From Phymatolithon calcareum (taxonomy: Eukaryota > Rhodophyta > Florideophyceae > Hapalidiales): DNA of 64,000 bases. Shown here piece by piece: positions 23,068 to 35,562 of the stretch. The notes under the pieces are model-generated. The model saw only the letters and a program-made list of their open reading frames with translations, had not been told where the DNA came from and made no database searches. Each line of letters begins with the position of its first letter. Positions within the stretch are counted from its first letter, which is position 1. Location of the stretch: contig OZ345354.1 of the NCBI GenBank assembly GCA_977006965.1, forward strand, positions 1,116,001 through 1,180,000. The letters run 5' to 3'. The position numbers and the translations under genes were made by a program.

Positions 23068-26000
23068 GATGCGTTCGGCATCGATTTTTACTTGACCTTA
23101 TTTTCTTGGCTACTTCAGACGTATCAGTAGTACTGAAAGTCTCTTGCATAGAAAGCCGCAATCACTAGTTCGGCATAGAACAACTACAACTGCTTGTGCA
23201 CATAACACAACACATAATTCAAACTTGGCAGAAAACCATGTAAATAAACTGAACAGTACCACACAAAGTCGTCTATCTTTGTAAATCCCTCGTGCTGCAT
23301 AGTGAAGGCGGGAGTGAGAGGTGGAGGGTATTGGAATGAAGCGGTCCACGCACCGCCGTCGCACCCTTTGCGAGCATTGCAGGCACGTGCCAGATTCAAA
23401 TTGAATTTTCTGGAAAAACAGCAAGCTGGAGTGGCATGCCTCCCGCGAGTGCGTGATTGGCGCTCGCTCCCTTGGCGGAGGCGATGGCGTACACATCGTA
23501 GTCGTGAATTGGAATTAATTTCGGGGAGAAATTCGCAAGCGTTGTCGAACAGTGTGCTTAAATTAGTGATTTTTGCGGCATCCAGGTCACGCAGCGGCAT
23601 GATGACGTTTCGCTTATCATATGTATACAGTATCTTTCGCGCAAAAAAATTTGAAGGCACGCGGCGGTCGAAAATTTCGCGCCAAGCCGAGTGATGTTTT
23701 CATGCTATGAATTCATACGTACAGTCGCAGTGCTAAATGGCCCAACCGAATGGTCGCTGTCTGAATATTGCTCACTAACTTAATTAATTAAGCTAAGGAT
23801 GGACGTGCCGCTGCCCGGCTGGGAGCAGCCAGTGGGTGGGCTTGTCGATGCCGCCGGTCGCGATGGATGCCCGAATCAATGGCCTCATGTCGCGCTCGCG
23901 CGGCGCGAGCGGATCGGACGAGGGAGACAGCGCAACAACGGAGAGGCGCACAACAAGACCATGATGGTATGACCATGTACAGAAGAAATCGCCGCGAATC
24001 TCGGGTCAACGATATGCGAAATATGGTCCTCAAATACGGGCACACATTCGCCGACGGCGGAATATTGCTTCTTGATGGTTTCCGGAAAGTGCAAGCAGAA
24101 TAACTGCCCTGAATCACCACCGTTGCGTGAAGCGTCGGAATTCGGACCCGATGATGGGGGATTGCGGAATGGGATTCACTCTCATCTTCCTCATCCTGGT
24201 CCCATGGACGTGTATCGTCGTAAGGACGACGACTCAGTCATTTGTTGGATGTGATTTCACTAGAGCCCGTGTTTGCGGACGTTACTGGGGTTGCGACGAT
24301 AGTGTGGCTCAAATATTTTTGAAAAGACAGTAAGTGTCTTTTCCAAAAAGTCTTGAGTTCTGGGCTCCACTCTAACGAATTGTGTTACAGAAATGAGGAT
24401 ACTGTACAGTACGAGTGTGCTATTGGAATTTGTGGTGACGCATGACTTTCTGTCCATGAGCCAACAAGAACGCAGTAGTTCGCACGCGGAAGTGAGTGCC
24501 CACGGCGGGGCGTACAGGTGTTTTCTCTGTCCGTTAGTGCTCGGAATTCTACTCTCCTCCCTTCCTCCCTCTGTTCCTGGGCAGGAGGCAGCACCCACAC
24601 GCGGCGGCGCTCTCAGAGTACAATCTACTAATCTGATAGATTGCGCCGCGGAAGTTCATTGGACTCTGTGGCTGTGCTGGGAGAACTCTGCGATGCAAGT
24701 TTGCTGTGTACGATGCGCACACCACCTTGGGCATTGTTGGTTCCGATGAAAATCAAAAATAATTTATCAAAAATTCAGAGTAAATAAACAGACAGTATTA
24801 CGCAGCTCGACGTGCATCATTCAATCATTCATCGCCGTCGCTGTTTTCACTCATCTTTGATTCGCGTCGACGCGTGTCCACGGCGGGCGCACACGGCGTT
24901 GGCGAGAAGGGGACAGTAAAGTTGGTGAAAAAACATTACAGTAATTGCGAAAAAATTACATACAGTATGTAAATTATCGGAAAACTTTCTAAACCTCCAA
25001 CGCCTTTGACCAAAAGGTTGCTTTCGGTCATTCTAAATGAGCTTCTTCTCGCTTGACGAATCGGATTCGCAAGCAGACGGAAGGTGCAGTCATTGAACCC
25101 TCTTTTCATTGCTGCCTCGTTTATCAGGCCACCCCTGGCGCCTCCCGATCGCGCCGTGCGGGCCCCGTGAGGCATTCATCTCGCAACTTCGAAATATTTT
25201 CACTGTAGAAACGTTTTTTCGTTTCAGTCGAGGACAAATTTCGTTCCCGACAAGAAAGAGTCGGTGGCAAGTGTTCTGCTGGAGCCGAATTGTTCGAAAT
25301 TATTTCAACTTAAGGTGCAGCGTGCAGTTCAAAGTCAACGCTTTTGACTCCCAACAATCGCCACTACTGTACAGTACTGTACAGTACGGTATCACAGTAA
25401 ACGTTAACATGACGATGAAGGAACGATCTGCCGCTTCAACAACATTGTGCAATGATGCATCATGCATCCTGTACGTACCTTACACATTGTGAAGATTGCG
25501 GAATCCAATAATGTCATTTCTACGTGCATCAACTAATTGATAAAATATTGCATTCCACCTCTCGAACATGAAGATTCGGATGCTATACAGTAACCTTATC
25601 TCGAACACGAACAGGCAAATATAAGCGTGACAATAAAAGACCATCAAACCGTGCGTCTTACGAACAGATGCCAACGTAATACTGTACTGTACAACGCAAT
25701 CCTCAATGTAATACAGAGCTTCGCACGATCTTGACGAACTTAGGTCTCCTCTTTTAAATGTGCCTCATCATGAGGATCGTAACTCCGTCGAAACGACGCG
25801 CAACCTGCCCCGCATTCGGCCAAATACTTTGTAGTACAGTACCGGTCTTCTTCTTATCCACCACCGACAATACTGAAAATCATCGATGGGTGTTTTGCCA
25901 ACGCTCCGATTCAGACCACTACAGTAGCGGACGCTCTGCATTCGAGCTTCGTAGCAGCTATGCCTCACTCTCAGCCACTCTGGTTTCACTTTTTCGCGGA

Positions 26001-26780
26001 AAACTTCGTGTGTCCATTCAGGGCCGATAAACCGGACGACACATGCTAGTGTGGATCTACAGTGGCACGTATGCCTATTCCGTCAACGTTAGCTTACACA
26101 ATCGTAATTTAGGGCTGCTTACATCCTTAGTGATTCCCCACCCCCGCACAATCAACTGGGGCCAGCAGTCTCTGCCCTATCATACATGCCGCGAGAGGAC
26201 CACGTTTTTATCATAAATTCAACACCAGCGCGAGTTGTCAATGGAGACCTCGACTCGGTCCGTTCGGACCAGTGCAAAAACAGCTGTACAGTGCCTATGC
26301 CAGACTCACGACGTCCTGCATACCGAAAAATTTGCCGACCACGCCTTTCTTCGACCTCCCCATACTCCTTTCCACCCATTTCCCTCACTTCACCTTGCCC
26401 CCCGTTGCCAACCATCCGTTTGCTCTGCACATACAGACTTGATTGTCCCCCGCTGCTGCATGGCACCGTTGATTGCGTGCGCATTGCGCTCGTAGTTCGC
26501 CCATTCCATTCCACCGCACCGGACCCCTTTCCCCGCCCTTGCTTCCCGACTTTGCTCTTCCTCTATCACTCGCGCCATTCGGACGTCAACGACTCTATGC
26601 AAGTCGAGTTTCCGCCATTGGCAATTGGAAATTTGCACTTGACGGGCTCTTTTTTCATTTTTCGCGTGTCGGCAAAACGAAACATATCGTTTGACGCCTC
26701 ACGATTGTGCAGTTCTGTCATTGTGTTCTGACCCCCGACTTGCGAAGCTCTGTGACATTTACTCTATTGCGGTTGGTACT
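23068..26780. other. Intergenic, 3.7 kb, no supported gene
   Basis: It holds many TACTGTAC/TACAGTA motifs (for example 24399, 25365-25386, 25680, 25831), a GC-rich patch at 23800-24120 without a convincing frame, and a pyrimidine-rich stretch at about 26330-26560 that probably belongs to the promoter or leader of the Pumilio gene. Confidence 0.5.
25365..25386. repeat. Perfect 22-bp palindrome built from tandem TACTGTACAG
   Basis: Two head-to-tail TACTGTACAG units form a palindrome. It is the densest example of a motif that recurs through the intergenic parts of the window. Confidence 0.9.
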
Positions 26781-29700
26781 ATGGAAGTTGTAGGAGACCC
26801 AGTGCGAAACCCAGATTCTTCGATATGGTCGTCCCCTCTCTCTCTCGGTGACCAAAGACAACATGTTTCCTCTAATTTGCCTCGAAGCGAAAGCGCTCCA
26901 CAATCTATTTTTGATGCTTTTGCACAACCAGCCACGAAACGAAACTTGAGAGCACACACTCGTTCTCATTCTATCAGTCAACCGTTTGACTTTTTGGACC
27001 ATGTTCACGAACAAGATGCTCTCAGTCTAGGGATTCACGGTATGCTGCTGGAGGAAGAGAACGAGGAGGTCCCCGCTCCACAACCAACGGAGCAACAGGC
27101 GGGACTGTCGGACAGCGGACTATCAAGTTCAAGTCTCTCAGGGTCGTCCGTTGTGCAAGACTCTTTAGCCGCATCGCCGTCGCGACTCTCGCATTTGGAA
27201 CATCAAGCGTCAAAAATGCAATCATCGACTTCCACGTCATCTGCTCTAGGCTCAAACCTGGCTCAACGACCGCCGACCCAGCCAGCTAGCAGCCTTCGAT
27301 CTTTTGGTTCTTCGCGCCGTCATCCTGCTCGCTCAGTCTCCTCCATCGAACTTGCAGCTATTATGAATGGCTCTGCGGCGTCGAACTTGCGCGGAATTTC
27401 AGCTGTTCCAGCACATGTTTCTGGTACTGCATCCTTCTCTAATTCTGGAGAGCGCCTGGCAAAGCTCAGGTCAAATGGAGGGAAGACTGTGAACTGGCAG
27501 AAGAGTGTCTTTGACAGGATTCAGGACGATTTTCCACGCACTCCTGCTCCCATGCTTTCGAGCATGGTAACCTCAAAGTCGGTGAACAATGCCAGAGAAA
27601 TGCGGTCCAGTATAATCAATTCACGGATACCGGCTGCGGAACGAAGAGCACGAATTCAGTCAACCTCTTCTCTGGATCTCGATTTTGGGCTTTTTGGTGT
27701 TTCAGAAAACGCTGTGGATCCAACACCTCCATTGGGCGGTACAAATGAGTTGCGCCGTCGCTCGACTCCGAGTCGTGGTCACCGCCGTTCCGTCTCTGTA
27801 AATTGGACCGGTGATATTCCTGGATTAACGGAAGATCAACCCATTGCACAAAGCTCCAGGCACTCCGCTTTGAAATCTTCTAAATCGAGTTATTCCTTTG
27901 GTGGCAAACAGGTTCAAATTGCCACACCAGCACCTGAACCGAAGCAACCCACGCCACAACCTTTGTCTGTTTCGTCTTCTAATGAAAGTTCACGGGGCGC
28001 TTCACCTCATGCGGGCATTGCCATGGGTGGAAATCGCCCCCCAGCTTCAGCCGCAGCCGCAGCTGCCGCAGCAGCGACCGCTTCGACAGCCAATTCATCG
28101 AGCCCTCCAAATACGTCGACGAAGAGAGGCAGCCCAGTTATGCGAACCGCGATCCTGCAAGAAGCAGAGGAACAAATGGTGGGACAAATTAACTCGAATG
28201 TACTTCAATCTAACTTTTCAGGCTCTGAGCCGCATGTACATATGCATCAGCCAGATATGAGCGCTCCCGAGCTTGGTGACTATAACTTCTTGTACGAGCA
28301 TCCCGACCCTCGCTTCCCTGCGCCTGCACCCGCGAACACACCCGCTGTACATGCCAATATTGACGGCGCCTTTCATCATGCGGACGTTGGAAGTAATTCA
28401 AATATCCATCTTCCGAATCCTCTACAGTCTGCGTCACCATATTCTGGAGCGTTTCCGAGTTTTGGAATGGTTCCCACACACCTTCCTTTCTCGAATAACG
28501 CTGCAACGTTGAATGCTGGTACTCCTCTGCCGGCTGGGTATGCCCATACGTTCAGAGACGGATTGGCTGCGGCTGGAAACTTGAAAACGATGAGCATGCA
28601 GATGGCTGCGTTTTTTCAAGCCCAGCAACAGCTTTATGCCGCACAGATGGCGCAAATGGCAGCTCTCACAAATGGTACATCTTTCAATGCGGCAGCCAAC
28701 CTGTTCAACAATCCGAACCATGTCCCACATTTCAATGCTCATGTGAACCCTCCTGCCCAGCAGCATCACGGTCGAAATCCATGGGACGCACAACATTCTC
28801 CGCCTCGTTCAGGTGGACGGGGCAAGAATTATGGAGATGCATATAAAAACTCCAACGCTGCCCATATGAACGGTTCGTCTAAGAAGGGATCTGGATTGGA
28901 TGCCCCTAATTCCAAGAACCGGGGCGGGCGCGGTCGCAGAGGAAGTCGCGGTCATGATGACGGAGGTGCGATAGGATCTCATAAGGTGAACGATCGGTTT
29001 GGCATGGGAAACAACGCGTCTGGTGGCAACATGCTAGATGCCGGGCATTCGCGGTCCCCACTTTTGGAAGAGTTTCGATCCACATCATTGTCCATAGGGC
29101 GCGGAATGATTAGTCAGGGTGAAGGAAGTACCGCTGGGGCGTACGGTACCTCGAATGGATCATCCGGTGGCCGGGAGTGGCATTTGTCTGAAATTACGAA
29201 CCACATTGTGGAATTTGCCACTGATCAGCATGGATCCCGATTCATTCAGCAAAAGCTCGAGTCTGCATCGAAAGAAGACAAGATGGCAGTTCTGAAACAT
29301 GCTCTAACAGATGCTCAGCGTCTGATGACGGATGTTTTCGGAAATTATGTTGTACAAAAGTTGCTGGACCATGGCGGTCCCGAAGCTGTTGCTTCTATAT
29401 CGTCCGAATTGGAGGGTCGAATGCTGTCCTTGTCTCTGCATATGTACGGCTGTCGTGTGGTACAGAAGGCGCTGGAAGTTTTGCAGCCAGCCGAGCGTTC
29501 GAAACTTGTGCATGAACTTAACGGGCATGTTCTGAAGTGTATTCGCGACCAGAACGGGAATCATGTCATCCAGAAGTGCGTGGAGCTTGTCGAGCCGGAT
29601 GCAGTGCAGTTCGTCGTGGAAGCGGTGCAAGGACAGGCCGTCACTCTGGCGGGACATTCGTATGGTTGCAGAGTTGTTCAGCGGATCTTGGAACACGGAG

Positions 29701-30332
29701 CACCGCATCAGAAGGCTCCCATCATGGTTGAAATTATGGAAGACATTCCGAACTTGATCAAAGATCAATATGGGAATTACGTCATCCAGCATGTGGTCGA
29801 ACATGGTACGCAGCAAGAGCGATCGGTCATAATGAATCTCGTGCGTGCAGAAGTTTGCCAATTATCGCAGCACAAGTTTGCGTCAAACGTTGTAGAGCGC
29901 TGCTTGCAGTTTGGGTCCCCGGACGAGCGTGAAGTCTTAGTCGAGATTCTAACTGTTGGTAGTGGCGCTCCGAATCCGTCCCCACTCAACCATTTGGTGC
30001 GCGACCAATTTGGCAATTATGTCGTCCAGCGCGTGCTGGACGTTGCGAGACCGGCTCAGCGTGACCGAGTTGCAAATATTCTGAAGGCTCAAGTTCCTGC
30101 TATCAAAAAGTACTCATATGGAAAGCATATCATTGCACGCCTTGAGGAAAACCTCGGTCTCTCTGGAACACAGCAATTTCATCAGCATGGAGGATCCCAA
30201 GGGCAAACAGGTATGAATGGCGGTTTGAATTCAGGTCACTCTGGTCTTCATGGAACCCAAAGGACCGAGCACCATGCCCATCTTGGAATGTCTTCTGGTC
30301 ATGCGCAAGCTTCAATGTATTCTCACCCGTAA
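26781..30332 (+). CDS. Pumilio-family RNA-binding protein (PUF)
   Basis: A single-exon gene for 1183 residues. The first 790 residues are low-complexity, rich in Ser, Asn, Gln, Ala and His, with a poly-alanine run near residue 430 and an arginine/glycine patch near 720. Residues about 797-1125 form a complete PUF domain of eight repeats. The RNA-contacting triplets read, for repeats 1 to 8, S-R-Q, N-Y-Q, C-R-Q, N-H-Q, C-R-Q, N-Y-Q, S-N-E and N-Y-Q. By the established PUF code this predicts binding to UGUAUAUA, the classical Pumilio element in 3' UTRs, so the protein should repress or destabilise bound mRNAs in the cytoplasm. The start is the first in-frame ATG. The region of the protein before the PUF domain has no other fold that can be named. 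Confidence 0.96.
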   Translation: MEVVGDPVRNPDSSIWSSPLSLGDQRQHVSSNLPRSESAPQSIFDAFAQPATKRNLRAHTRSHSISQPFDFLDHVHEQDALSLGIHGMLLEEENEEVPAPQPTEQQAGLSDSGLSSSSLSGSSVVQDSLAASPSRLSHLEHQASKMQSSTSTSSALGSNLAQRPPTQPASSLRSFGSSRRHPARSVSSIELAAIMNGSAASNLRGISAVPAHVSGTASFSNSGERLAKLRSNGGKTVNWQKSVFDRIQDDFPRTPAPMLSSMVTSKSVNNAREMRSSIINSRIPAAERRARIQSTSSLDLDFGLFGVSENAVDPTPPLGGTNELRRRSTPSRGHRRSVSVNWTGDIPGLTEDQPIAQSSRHSALKSSKSSYSFGGKQVQIATPAPEPKQPTPQPLSVSSSNESSRGASPHAGIAMGGNRPPASAAAAAAAAATASTANSSSPPNTSTKRGSPVMRTAILQEAEEQMVGQINSNVLQSNFSGSEPHVHMHQPDMSAPELGDYNFLYEHPDPRFPAPAPANTPAVHANIDGAFHHADVGSNSNIHLPNPLQSASPYSGAFPSFGMVPTHLPFSNNAATLNAGTPLPAGYAHTFRDGLAAAGNLKTMSMQMAAFFQAQQQLYAAQMAQMAALTNGTSFNAAANLFNNPNHVPHFNAHVNPPAQQHHGRNPWDAQHSPPRSGGRGKNYGDAYKNSNAAHMNGSSKKGSGLDAPNSKNRGGRGRRGSRGHDDGGAIGSHKVNDRFGMGNNASGGNMLDAGHSRSPLLEEFRSTSLSIGRGMISQGEGSTAGAYGTSNGSSGGREWHLSEITNHIVEFATDQHGSRFIQQKLESASKEDKMAVLKHALTDAQRLMTDVFGNYVVQKLLDHGGPEAVASISSELEGRMLSLSLHMYGCRVVQKALEVLQPAERSKLVHELNGHVLKCIRDQNGNHVIQKCVELVEPDAVQFVVEAVQGQAVTLAGHSYGCRVVQRILEHGAPHQKAPIMVEIMEDIPNLIKDQYGNYVIQHVVEHGTQQERSVIMNLVRAEVCQLSQHKFASNVVERCLQFGSPDEREVLVEILTVGSGAPNPSPLNHLVRDQFGNYVVQRVLDVARPAQRDRVANILKAQVPAIKKYSYGKHIIARLEENLGLSGTQQFHQHGGSQGQTGMNGGLNSGHSGLHGTQRTEHHAHLGMSSGHAQASMYSHP

Positions 30333-30627
30333 CTGGCCTTTTGCAGTGCTTGAGCACAGATAGTAGAGGGGTTTGTATGCATTGATGAAATATACCCCTA
30401 CGTGCTTGCCACGTCCCTGTTGTCCAAGGAATAACCCTATGTGGTGCGACATGTGGCTCAGCAAGTAATTGTTTGTATTTTCTTTCACGGGTTGTGGAGC
30501 ATGTGTGCAGTGGGCATCATTAAGGGCTTATTGGGACCTTATTTTGCTCTGCGTCACTGATCCCTTTTATAGTAACCCTTCTCATTGGATGGTAGAGGCG
30601 ATGCAAAGGAGTGTTTCCTTTCTCGAA

Positions 30628-30786
30628 TGTGATCACTAGGTCTCTTACCTCTTTACTGTTACTGCAAGCTACGATTATGTATCTGCTGGCACCGTCGTTC
30701 CAGCGGTTGCATTTAGGGTATGATGTGAATTATAACGCTGGCCAGTGTCATCTCAGTGACATATTGTGTTGATGTGAATCATAACA
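30628..30786 (-). repeat. 3' LTR of the Copia element (159 bp, extended)
   Basis: Matches the 110-bp 5' LTR except for one substitution and 49 extra bases bounded by a 16-bp direct repeat (30721-30736 and 30770-30785). The extra part includes an inverted copy of the nearby end of the coding region. Confidence 0.85.
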
Positions 30787-30795
30787 GCCCCTCTG

Positions 30796-33700
30796 TCACT
30801 GAGATGGGACTGGGCAGAGATTCATGCGAGATCTTGACGCAAGGAACTTCTGTGGTTTGAGCGTTTTTGTAAATGGATCAGCGAGCATGTCTGTGGACGG
30901 CGTGTATTTGAGTTCGATTGCTTTTTGTGCGACGGCTTCGCGAAGGTAATGGTATTTTATGTCGACGTATTTGCTGCGTTTCGTCGGGCCATTTGCGAGA
31001 GCCATTTTCAACGCACCTTGGTTGTCGATACACAGGGTCGTCGGCCGAGTGTGGGCAGGCAGGATCTCTGACAGTAGTTGTTGCAACCACTTCGTATGCT
31101 GTGCTGTGTGGCAACCGGCAATGTATTCGGCCTCTGCCGTTGAAAGTGCGACTGTGTCTTGGCGTTTCGAGTTCCAGGAAATGGGCGCTGAGTTTAAAAG
31201 ATGCAAGCTGCCGGATGTAGATCGGCGCGTATCTGGACAGGATCCGAAGTCGGAGTCTGAGTATGACATGAGTGGAGCGGCATGGCAAGTATACATAATC
31301 CCGAATGTGATGGTCCCTTTCAAGTAGCGCAGCACGCGCTTGAATTGCGTCCAATGCCGCATTGTGGGATCTTTAAGGTACCGAGCAAGGCTGTTTGTCA
31401 CGTGAAAGATGTCGGGGCGCGTACAATCTGCAATGTATCGTAACAGTCCGACCCCTCGGCTGTATGGGTATTTTTCTGAATCAAGTGCGGGTTCATCTGG
31501 TTGTCGTTCTTCAAAAAGAAGCCCATCACAGTACGGGGTTAGCGAGGGTGAGCAGTTCTCCATGTTGAATTCTTCGAGCAGGGTTTCTATGGCAGCTGGC
31601 TGGGAAATGTGAATCCCTTCTGGGCTTCGCGTGACCTTCCAACCGATATATTGGGAGGGTGGTCCCATGTCTGAAATAGTGTATTTCTCTGACAGCACAC
31701 GCTTGATGTCATCAACAAGTGCCGGGTTAGTCGCAGCAACGAGAAAGTCGTCGATGGTAACGCCAATAAGTACATAATGTCCATTTGGATAATGCTTTGT
31801 CAGGACACAACTATCGGTCGCAAGAGTGTTGTAGCCATGGGATGCCAAGAAGGTTTTCATGCCCTTGTAGTAAGTGTGACCTGCTTGTTTAGATCCATAG
31901 AGGTTAGACTTCAAACGTGCATATGAGTACGAGTACTGATCAGAACCGTCAAAATTGGTGGGTATTTTGACATAGATTGGGTATGCCGGGTCCAAACGCT
32001 CGTGAAGGAAAGCTGACTCGATGTCGATGTGACGGAGAGATAAATTTTGGGCAGCGGCGATGCTGAAAATTATACGGGCCGTTGCTTTGTCAAGGGCGTA
32101 TGTTGCCAGGGCGGCTGGGTCGTAGTGGACAAACGGTTGACTGAGGTCCCCACGAAGTGCAATTCGGACTTTGCGCTTGTCGAGATTGTTTTGCGCGTCA
32201 CGTTTATATCGGAAATCTGTAGTTAGTGGCAGGATCCGAGTGCCGCGGGGGATGGATGTTAATGGTAGGGGCTCGAATGTGTCGTACTTTTTAAGTTTGT
32301 CGAGCTCTTCCCTGTACGCGGAACGCCATTGAGCAGCATCTGGATATAGTCGCGCTCGTGCAAGTGTAGTAGGAGCTGGAGTGCTGGCAGTAATGCGGGA
32401 TGGAGCTGGCTGTAGTGCACAACGAGCTCGCGTGCTCGAGGAGTGGGGTCGCATGCTGGCATAGCGTGTAGTACTCTTGATGTGAACGCCTCGTGGTGTG
32501 CTTCGTGCGACCGGGGGCTGGAGTCTAAGCGGATGTCGCGTGAAGGTGTTTTTTGATCGGTGTACGTTGTCTGGCGCACATTCGCTTGGCTGTTCCAGCG
32601 TAGTGTGAGAAACGTGCAGGGTGGAGTTCGGTAGCCGGCTACTTGGTTTATCCTGCGTGGAAATGCATGCAGGGATTGATAACTCAGATCCCACGGCTTG
32701 AGTTCTGGGAAGGAGCGAGGTAGTGTGACCCTTAGCTTGGGCGGGGGCTGTCACGAGAAGTGAATGTGCCGTGATGGGAAGGACGCGTGTTGGGTCACGA
32801 TCATGATGGTACTGTGAAAAATTTGCAGTACGGCACTTGACGATGCGCTCTAGAGTTATGTTGTACACCAAGTAGTGGTTATCGTCCGTCATCTGAAGGT
32901 ATCGGCAAGGATGGGATCGCGCTTCCAGTTTTCGCTTCTTGTTGGATGTGACATGAGCGACGTACCCCTTAGTTCCGAAAGGAAGTAGTTTGGATACATC
33001 TGGTTTGGTTCCAAACCAAGCAGTGTGAGGGACTTTCATTGTCGTCATATGGAGGGTTTTGTTGTACTTGTCCGCGGCGTCCAAGATCGCGGCGCCCCAG
33101 AATGGATTTGGGAGGCGCGCTGCGTGAAGCGATGCACGAGCACGCTCAAAGAGAGTTCGATTGAGGCGCTCTGCAGCGGAATTCTCTTGTGGTGTATGGG
33201 GGACAGTTTTGCAGTATCTAATACCAGCTTGACCGTAGTAGAGTGTGAGAGCCTTGGAGCTGTATTCTTTCGCGTTGTCAGTCAGTAGTACTTGGATTGG
33301 TCTGTTATGGTGGGTCATTATTTCGTTCAGTGTAGCCGGGATGAGAGTTGCCAATTCGGCACGACTCTTTATCAGTTTGACAATGCAAAACTTTGACGCA
33401 CGGTCAATGAATGTTAGAAAGTGCTGAAATCCGTTCAAGGAGAGCGGTGTGACGGGGCCACATGTGTCGGAAGAGATGTATGTCCCTGGTTGGAGGATTG
33501 GGTGCGGTCGTGGAGGGTGAGCTGCTTTGCTGTGTTTGCCCACAAAGCAGGCACTGCAAGTCAGGGGTGCCGAGAGTGGAGGGAGGGAAGGGGGCATTCC
33601 GATGACGAGATTTCGGGATGCCATACTACGTAATGTTGATGGTTGTACATGAGCCATGATTAAGTGCCAACGCATAGCTTCGCTATCTGCGGGCAGTGGA

Positions 33701-35562
33701 GGCACTTGTTCGTGTGTATGTGTGTGGCTAGACACATTCGGAGAAAGAGAGGAGGAGTTTTGTTGACGATGCGGAGCTGGATTGTCATCATTGGAACTCG
33801 TGAAACGGAGGGATAGTGGTGCTTGTGGGGGAGCTGGTGATACAGCTGTAGATACAAGTGGTTTCTGCACACATAGGCCGGGAGGGACTGGACGTTGGCG
33901 GAGGTGCGATGGTATTGGCTTGCGAGTTCGTCCAAATAGAGTTGATATGTTGCACGTGGGCAGGGCTCGATTGGTATTCAGTCTGAGGGAGTAAAGTCCG
34001 TCGGTCATTGGTGCAATGCCTATGATCTGGCTGGGATGTGGGGGTTTTGTGGGTCTGATGATGTACGCGGCTCTTTTCTGAAATAGTACGTCGTGGTTGG
34101 CGCAAAGCTGGCTTATGGAGAGCAAGTTTTTGGGGAATGATGGGGCCAGCGCCAGCTGGGGCACGGTGAGGCTCGTGTGTTGATTTTGTAGAGTGTGGGG
34201 TCCAATGTACTGTATAGGTGAGAGGGTACCGTTGGCGGTGATGGTGTAATCATGCGGGATGATATTCTTGTGGGAGATTCCTGGGGCAGATAGATGAGAG
34301 GGGTAGCACCCTGAATCGAGGTACCATGTCTCGTGGAGGGATCGAGGATAATGAGAACTGTCGTTTACATCGTTTTCGTTTGCATTAGAATCTACATTCG
34401 CACTTGTTCGAATGACTTGGGGATGTGTAGTTGCAATTGCATGCCCAGAAGCCGCATGATCGTCCGATGATAACGTGGGAGGCAGAAACGGCATTCCTTC
34501 AGCGACGTTGGCGTATAATCCGGAGGCTAGTATCTGTTGGGCTGTAGGGCCGTAAGTTGAGAATGCATTAAAGTCATGAGGAGTGTATTGCTGGCCGGCA
34601 GTTTGAAATTGATCATAAAAGTTAGACATTGGGCTAGCATGAGTGGCACCGGCGACCATTGCGTTCGGGAGTGGTCCTGATCTGCGCAGTTGCCGGCACT
34701 CTGATGCATCGTGGCGCCATGTAGCATGGAAGTGACACCAAGGCGCCTGAGGTGGGTAATTCGGTGGACGGGGAACGTTCTTCGATAGCATCTGGCGCGG
34801 TTGATAGGGCTGTTGCCGAGGAGGAAACGGATCTCGACGAGGATGGGGGCGCTGCCACTGATTGTAGTCCATAAATGCCGACCTGCGAGCCGCAATTGGG
34901 TAGGAATTTTGAAACTGTTGTTGTGGAGGAGCTTGGAAGACAGGCGGAATGGGGGGCGCGCGTGGGCTTGACAGACGGCGGAAATTCTTGAGGCGCAGAA
35001 GTGTCCTTGAAAAGTCGCGCACGGTGCCTGGGGGATTGGTTATCATTTGTTCACCGACAGTTGTGTACAGGGGGTTCCCACGTAGCCCCTCTATCATGAA
35101 CATGACCGTGGTGACTTCGTCATCGATGTTTGGATATGCAGCGGCGACCATTCGCGTGCGCATCTCTGTATGCTTATTCACATAGTCTTCAATAGTCACG
35201 TCGTCGACGAGAGTGATGGAACGCGCAGATTCGGCTAGAAGTGCGTGATCGACAGGACTGGATCCATCGAATGTGTTTTTGACGTGCAGACAAATCGCAT
35301 ACGGGGTTTTGGAGTATATGTCATGGCCGAGCTCGGGAAGTAGATTCGTTGGGATGCTTCCCATGATGATACATTGCGCAATGGCTCTTTTGGATGAAAA
35401 GTCTTGCGTGGCGGTTGTATCGGTGGCGTCCGGATATGCAGGGTCAGAAATAATGTGTTCTTGAACGCCGTTGGCCGTTGCCGCTATGTGGACGGCGTCA
35501 AACCATAGGTTATAGTTGTGTTTGGAGAGTTTGGGGATGGGGATGAGTTGGTTGGTTTGCAT
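30796..35562 (-). CDS. Copia gag-pol polyprotein
   Basis: 1588 residues in one frame without stop or shift. The N-terminal gag part begins LSKHNYNLWFDAV and has a zinc knuckle at about residues 275-290 with the unusual spacing C-x2-H-x4-H-x4-C. The aspartic protease motif is WYLDSGC near residue 413. A His-Cys zinc region (WHLIMAH, later CSACFVGKH) precedes the integrase core, whose acidic residues lie in SSDTCGPV (about 695), LLTDNAKEY and PQENSAAERLN. RT carries FLHERLDPAYPIYVK and the catalytic TIDDFLVA (about 1270) in place of YVDD. RNase H carries SYSDSDFGSC (about 1437) and ALSTAEAEYIA. The product is cut by its own protease to make the reverse-transcription and integration machinery. 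All expected catalytic residues are present. Confidence 0.96.
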   Translation of the reverse strand: MQTNQLIPIPKLSKHNYNLWFDAVHIAATANGVQEHIISDPAYPDATDTTATQDFSSKRAIAQCIIMGSIPTNLLPELGHDIYSKTPYAICLHVKNTFDGSSPVDHALLAESARSITLVDDVTIEDYVNKHTEMRTRMVAAAYPNIDDEVTTVMFMIEGLRGNPLYTTVGEQMITNPPGTVRDFSRTLLRLKNFRRLSSPRAPPIPPVFQAPPQQQFQNSYPIAARRSAFMDYNQWQRPHPRRDPFPPRQQPYQPRQMLSKNVPRPPNYPPQAPWCHFHATWRHDASECRQLRRSGPLPNAMVAGATHASPMSNFYDQFQTAGQQYTPHDFNAFSTYGPTAQQILASGLYANVAEGMPFLPPTLSSDDHAASGHAIATTHPQVIRTSANVDSNANENDVNDSSHYPRSLHETWYLDSGCYPSHLSAPGISHKNIIPHDYTITANGTLSPIQYIGPHTLQNQHTSLTVPQLALAPSFPKNLLSISQLCANHDVLFQKRAAYIIRPTKPPHPSQIIGIAPMTDGLYSLRLNTNRALPTCNISTLFGRTRKPIPSHLRQRPVPPGLCVQKPLVSTAVSPAPPQAPLSLRFTSSNDDNPAPHRQQNSSSLSPNVSSHTHTHEQVPPLPADSEAMRWHLIMAHVQPSTLRSMASRNLVIGMPPSLPPLSAPLTCSACFVGKHSKAAHPPRPHPILQPGTYISSDTCGPVTPLSLNGFQHFLTFIDRASKFCIVKLIKSRAELATLIPATLNEIMTHHNRPIQVLLTDNAKEYSSKALTLYYGQAGIRYCKTVPHTPQENSAAERLNRTLFERARASLHAARLPNPFWGAAILDAADKYNKTLHMTTMKVPHTAWFGTKPDVSKLLPFGTKGYVAHVTSNKKRKLEARSHPCRYLQMTDDNHYLVYNITLERIVKCRTANFSQYHHDRDPTRVLPITAHSLLVTAPAQAKGHTTSLLPRTQAVGSELSIPACISTQDKPSSRLPNSTLHVSHTTLEQPSECAPDNVHRSKNTFTRHPLRLQPPVARSTPRGVHIKSTTRYASMRPHSSSTRARCALQPAPSRITASTPAPTTLARARLYPDAAQWRSAYREELDKLKKYDTFEPLPLTSIPRGTRILPLTTDFRYKRDAQNNLDKRKVRIALRGDLSQPFVHYDPAALATYALDKATARIIFSIAAAQNLSLRHIDIESAFLHERLDPAYPIYVKIPTNFDGSDQYSYSYARLKSNLYGSKQAGHTYYKGMKTFLASHGYNTLATDSCVLTKHYPNGHYVLIGVTIDDFLVAATNPALVDDIKRVLSEKYTISDMGPPSQYIGWKVTRSPEGIHISQPAAIETLLEEFNMENCSPSLTPYCDGLLFEERQPDEPALDSEKYPYSRGVGLLRYIADCTRPDIFHVTNSLARYLKDPTMRHWTQFKRVLRYLKGTITFGIMYTCHAAPLMSYSDSDFGSCPDTRRSTSGSLHLLNSAPISWNSKRQDTVALSTAEAEYIAGCHTAQHTKWLQQLLSEILPAHTRPTTLCIDNQGALKMALANGPTKRSKYVDIKYHYLREAVAQKAIELKYTPSTDMLADPFTKTLKPQKFLASRSRMNLCPVPSQ

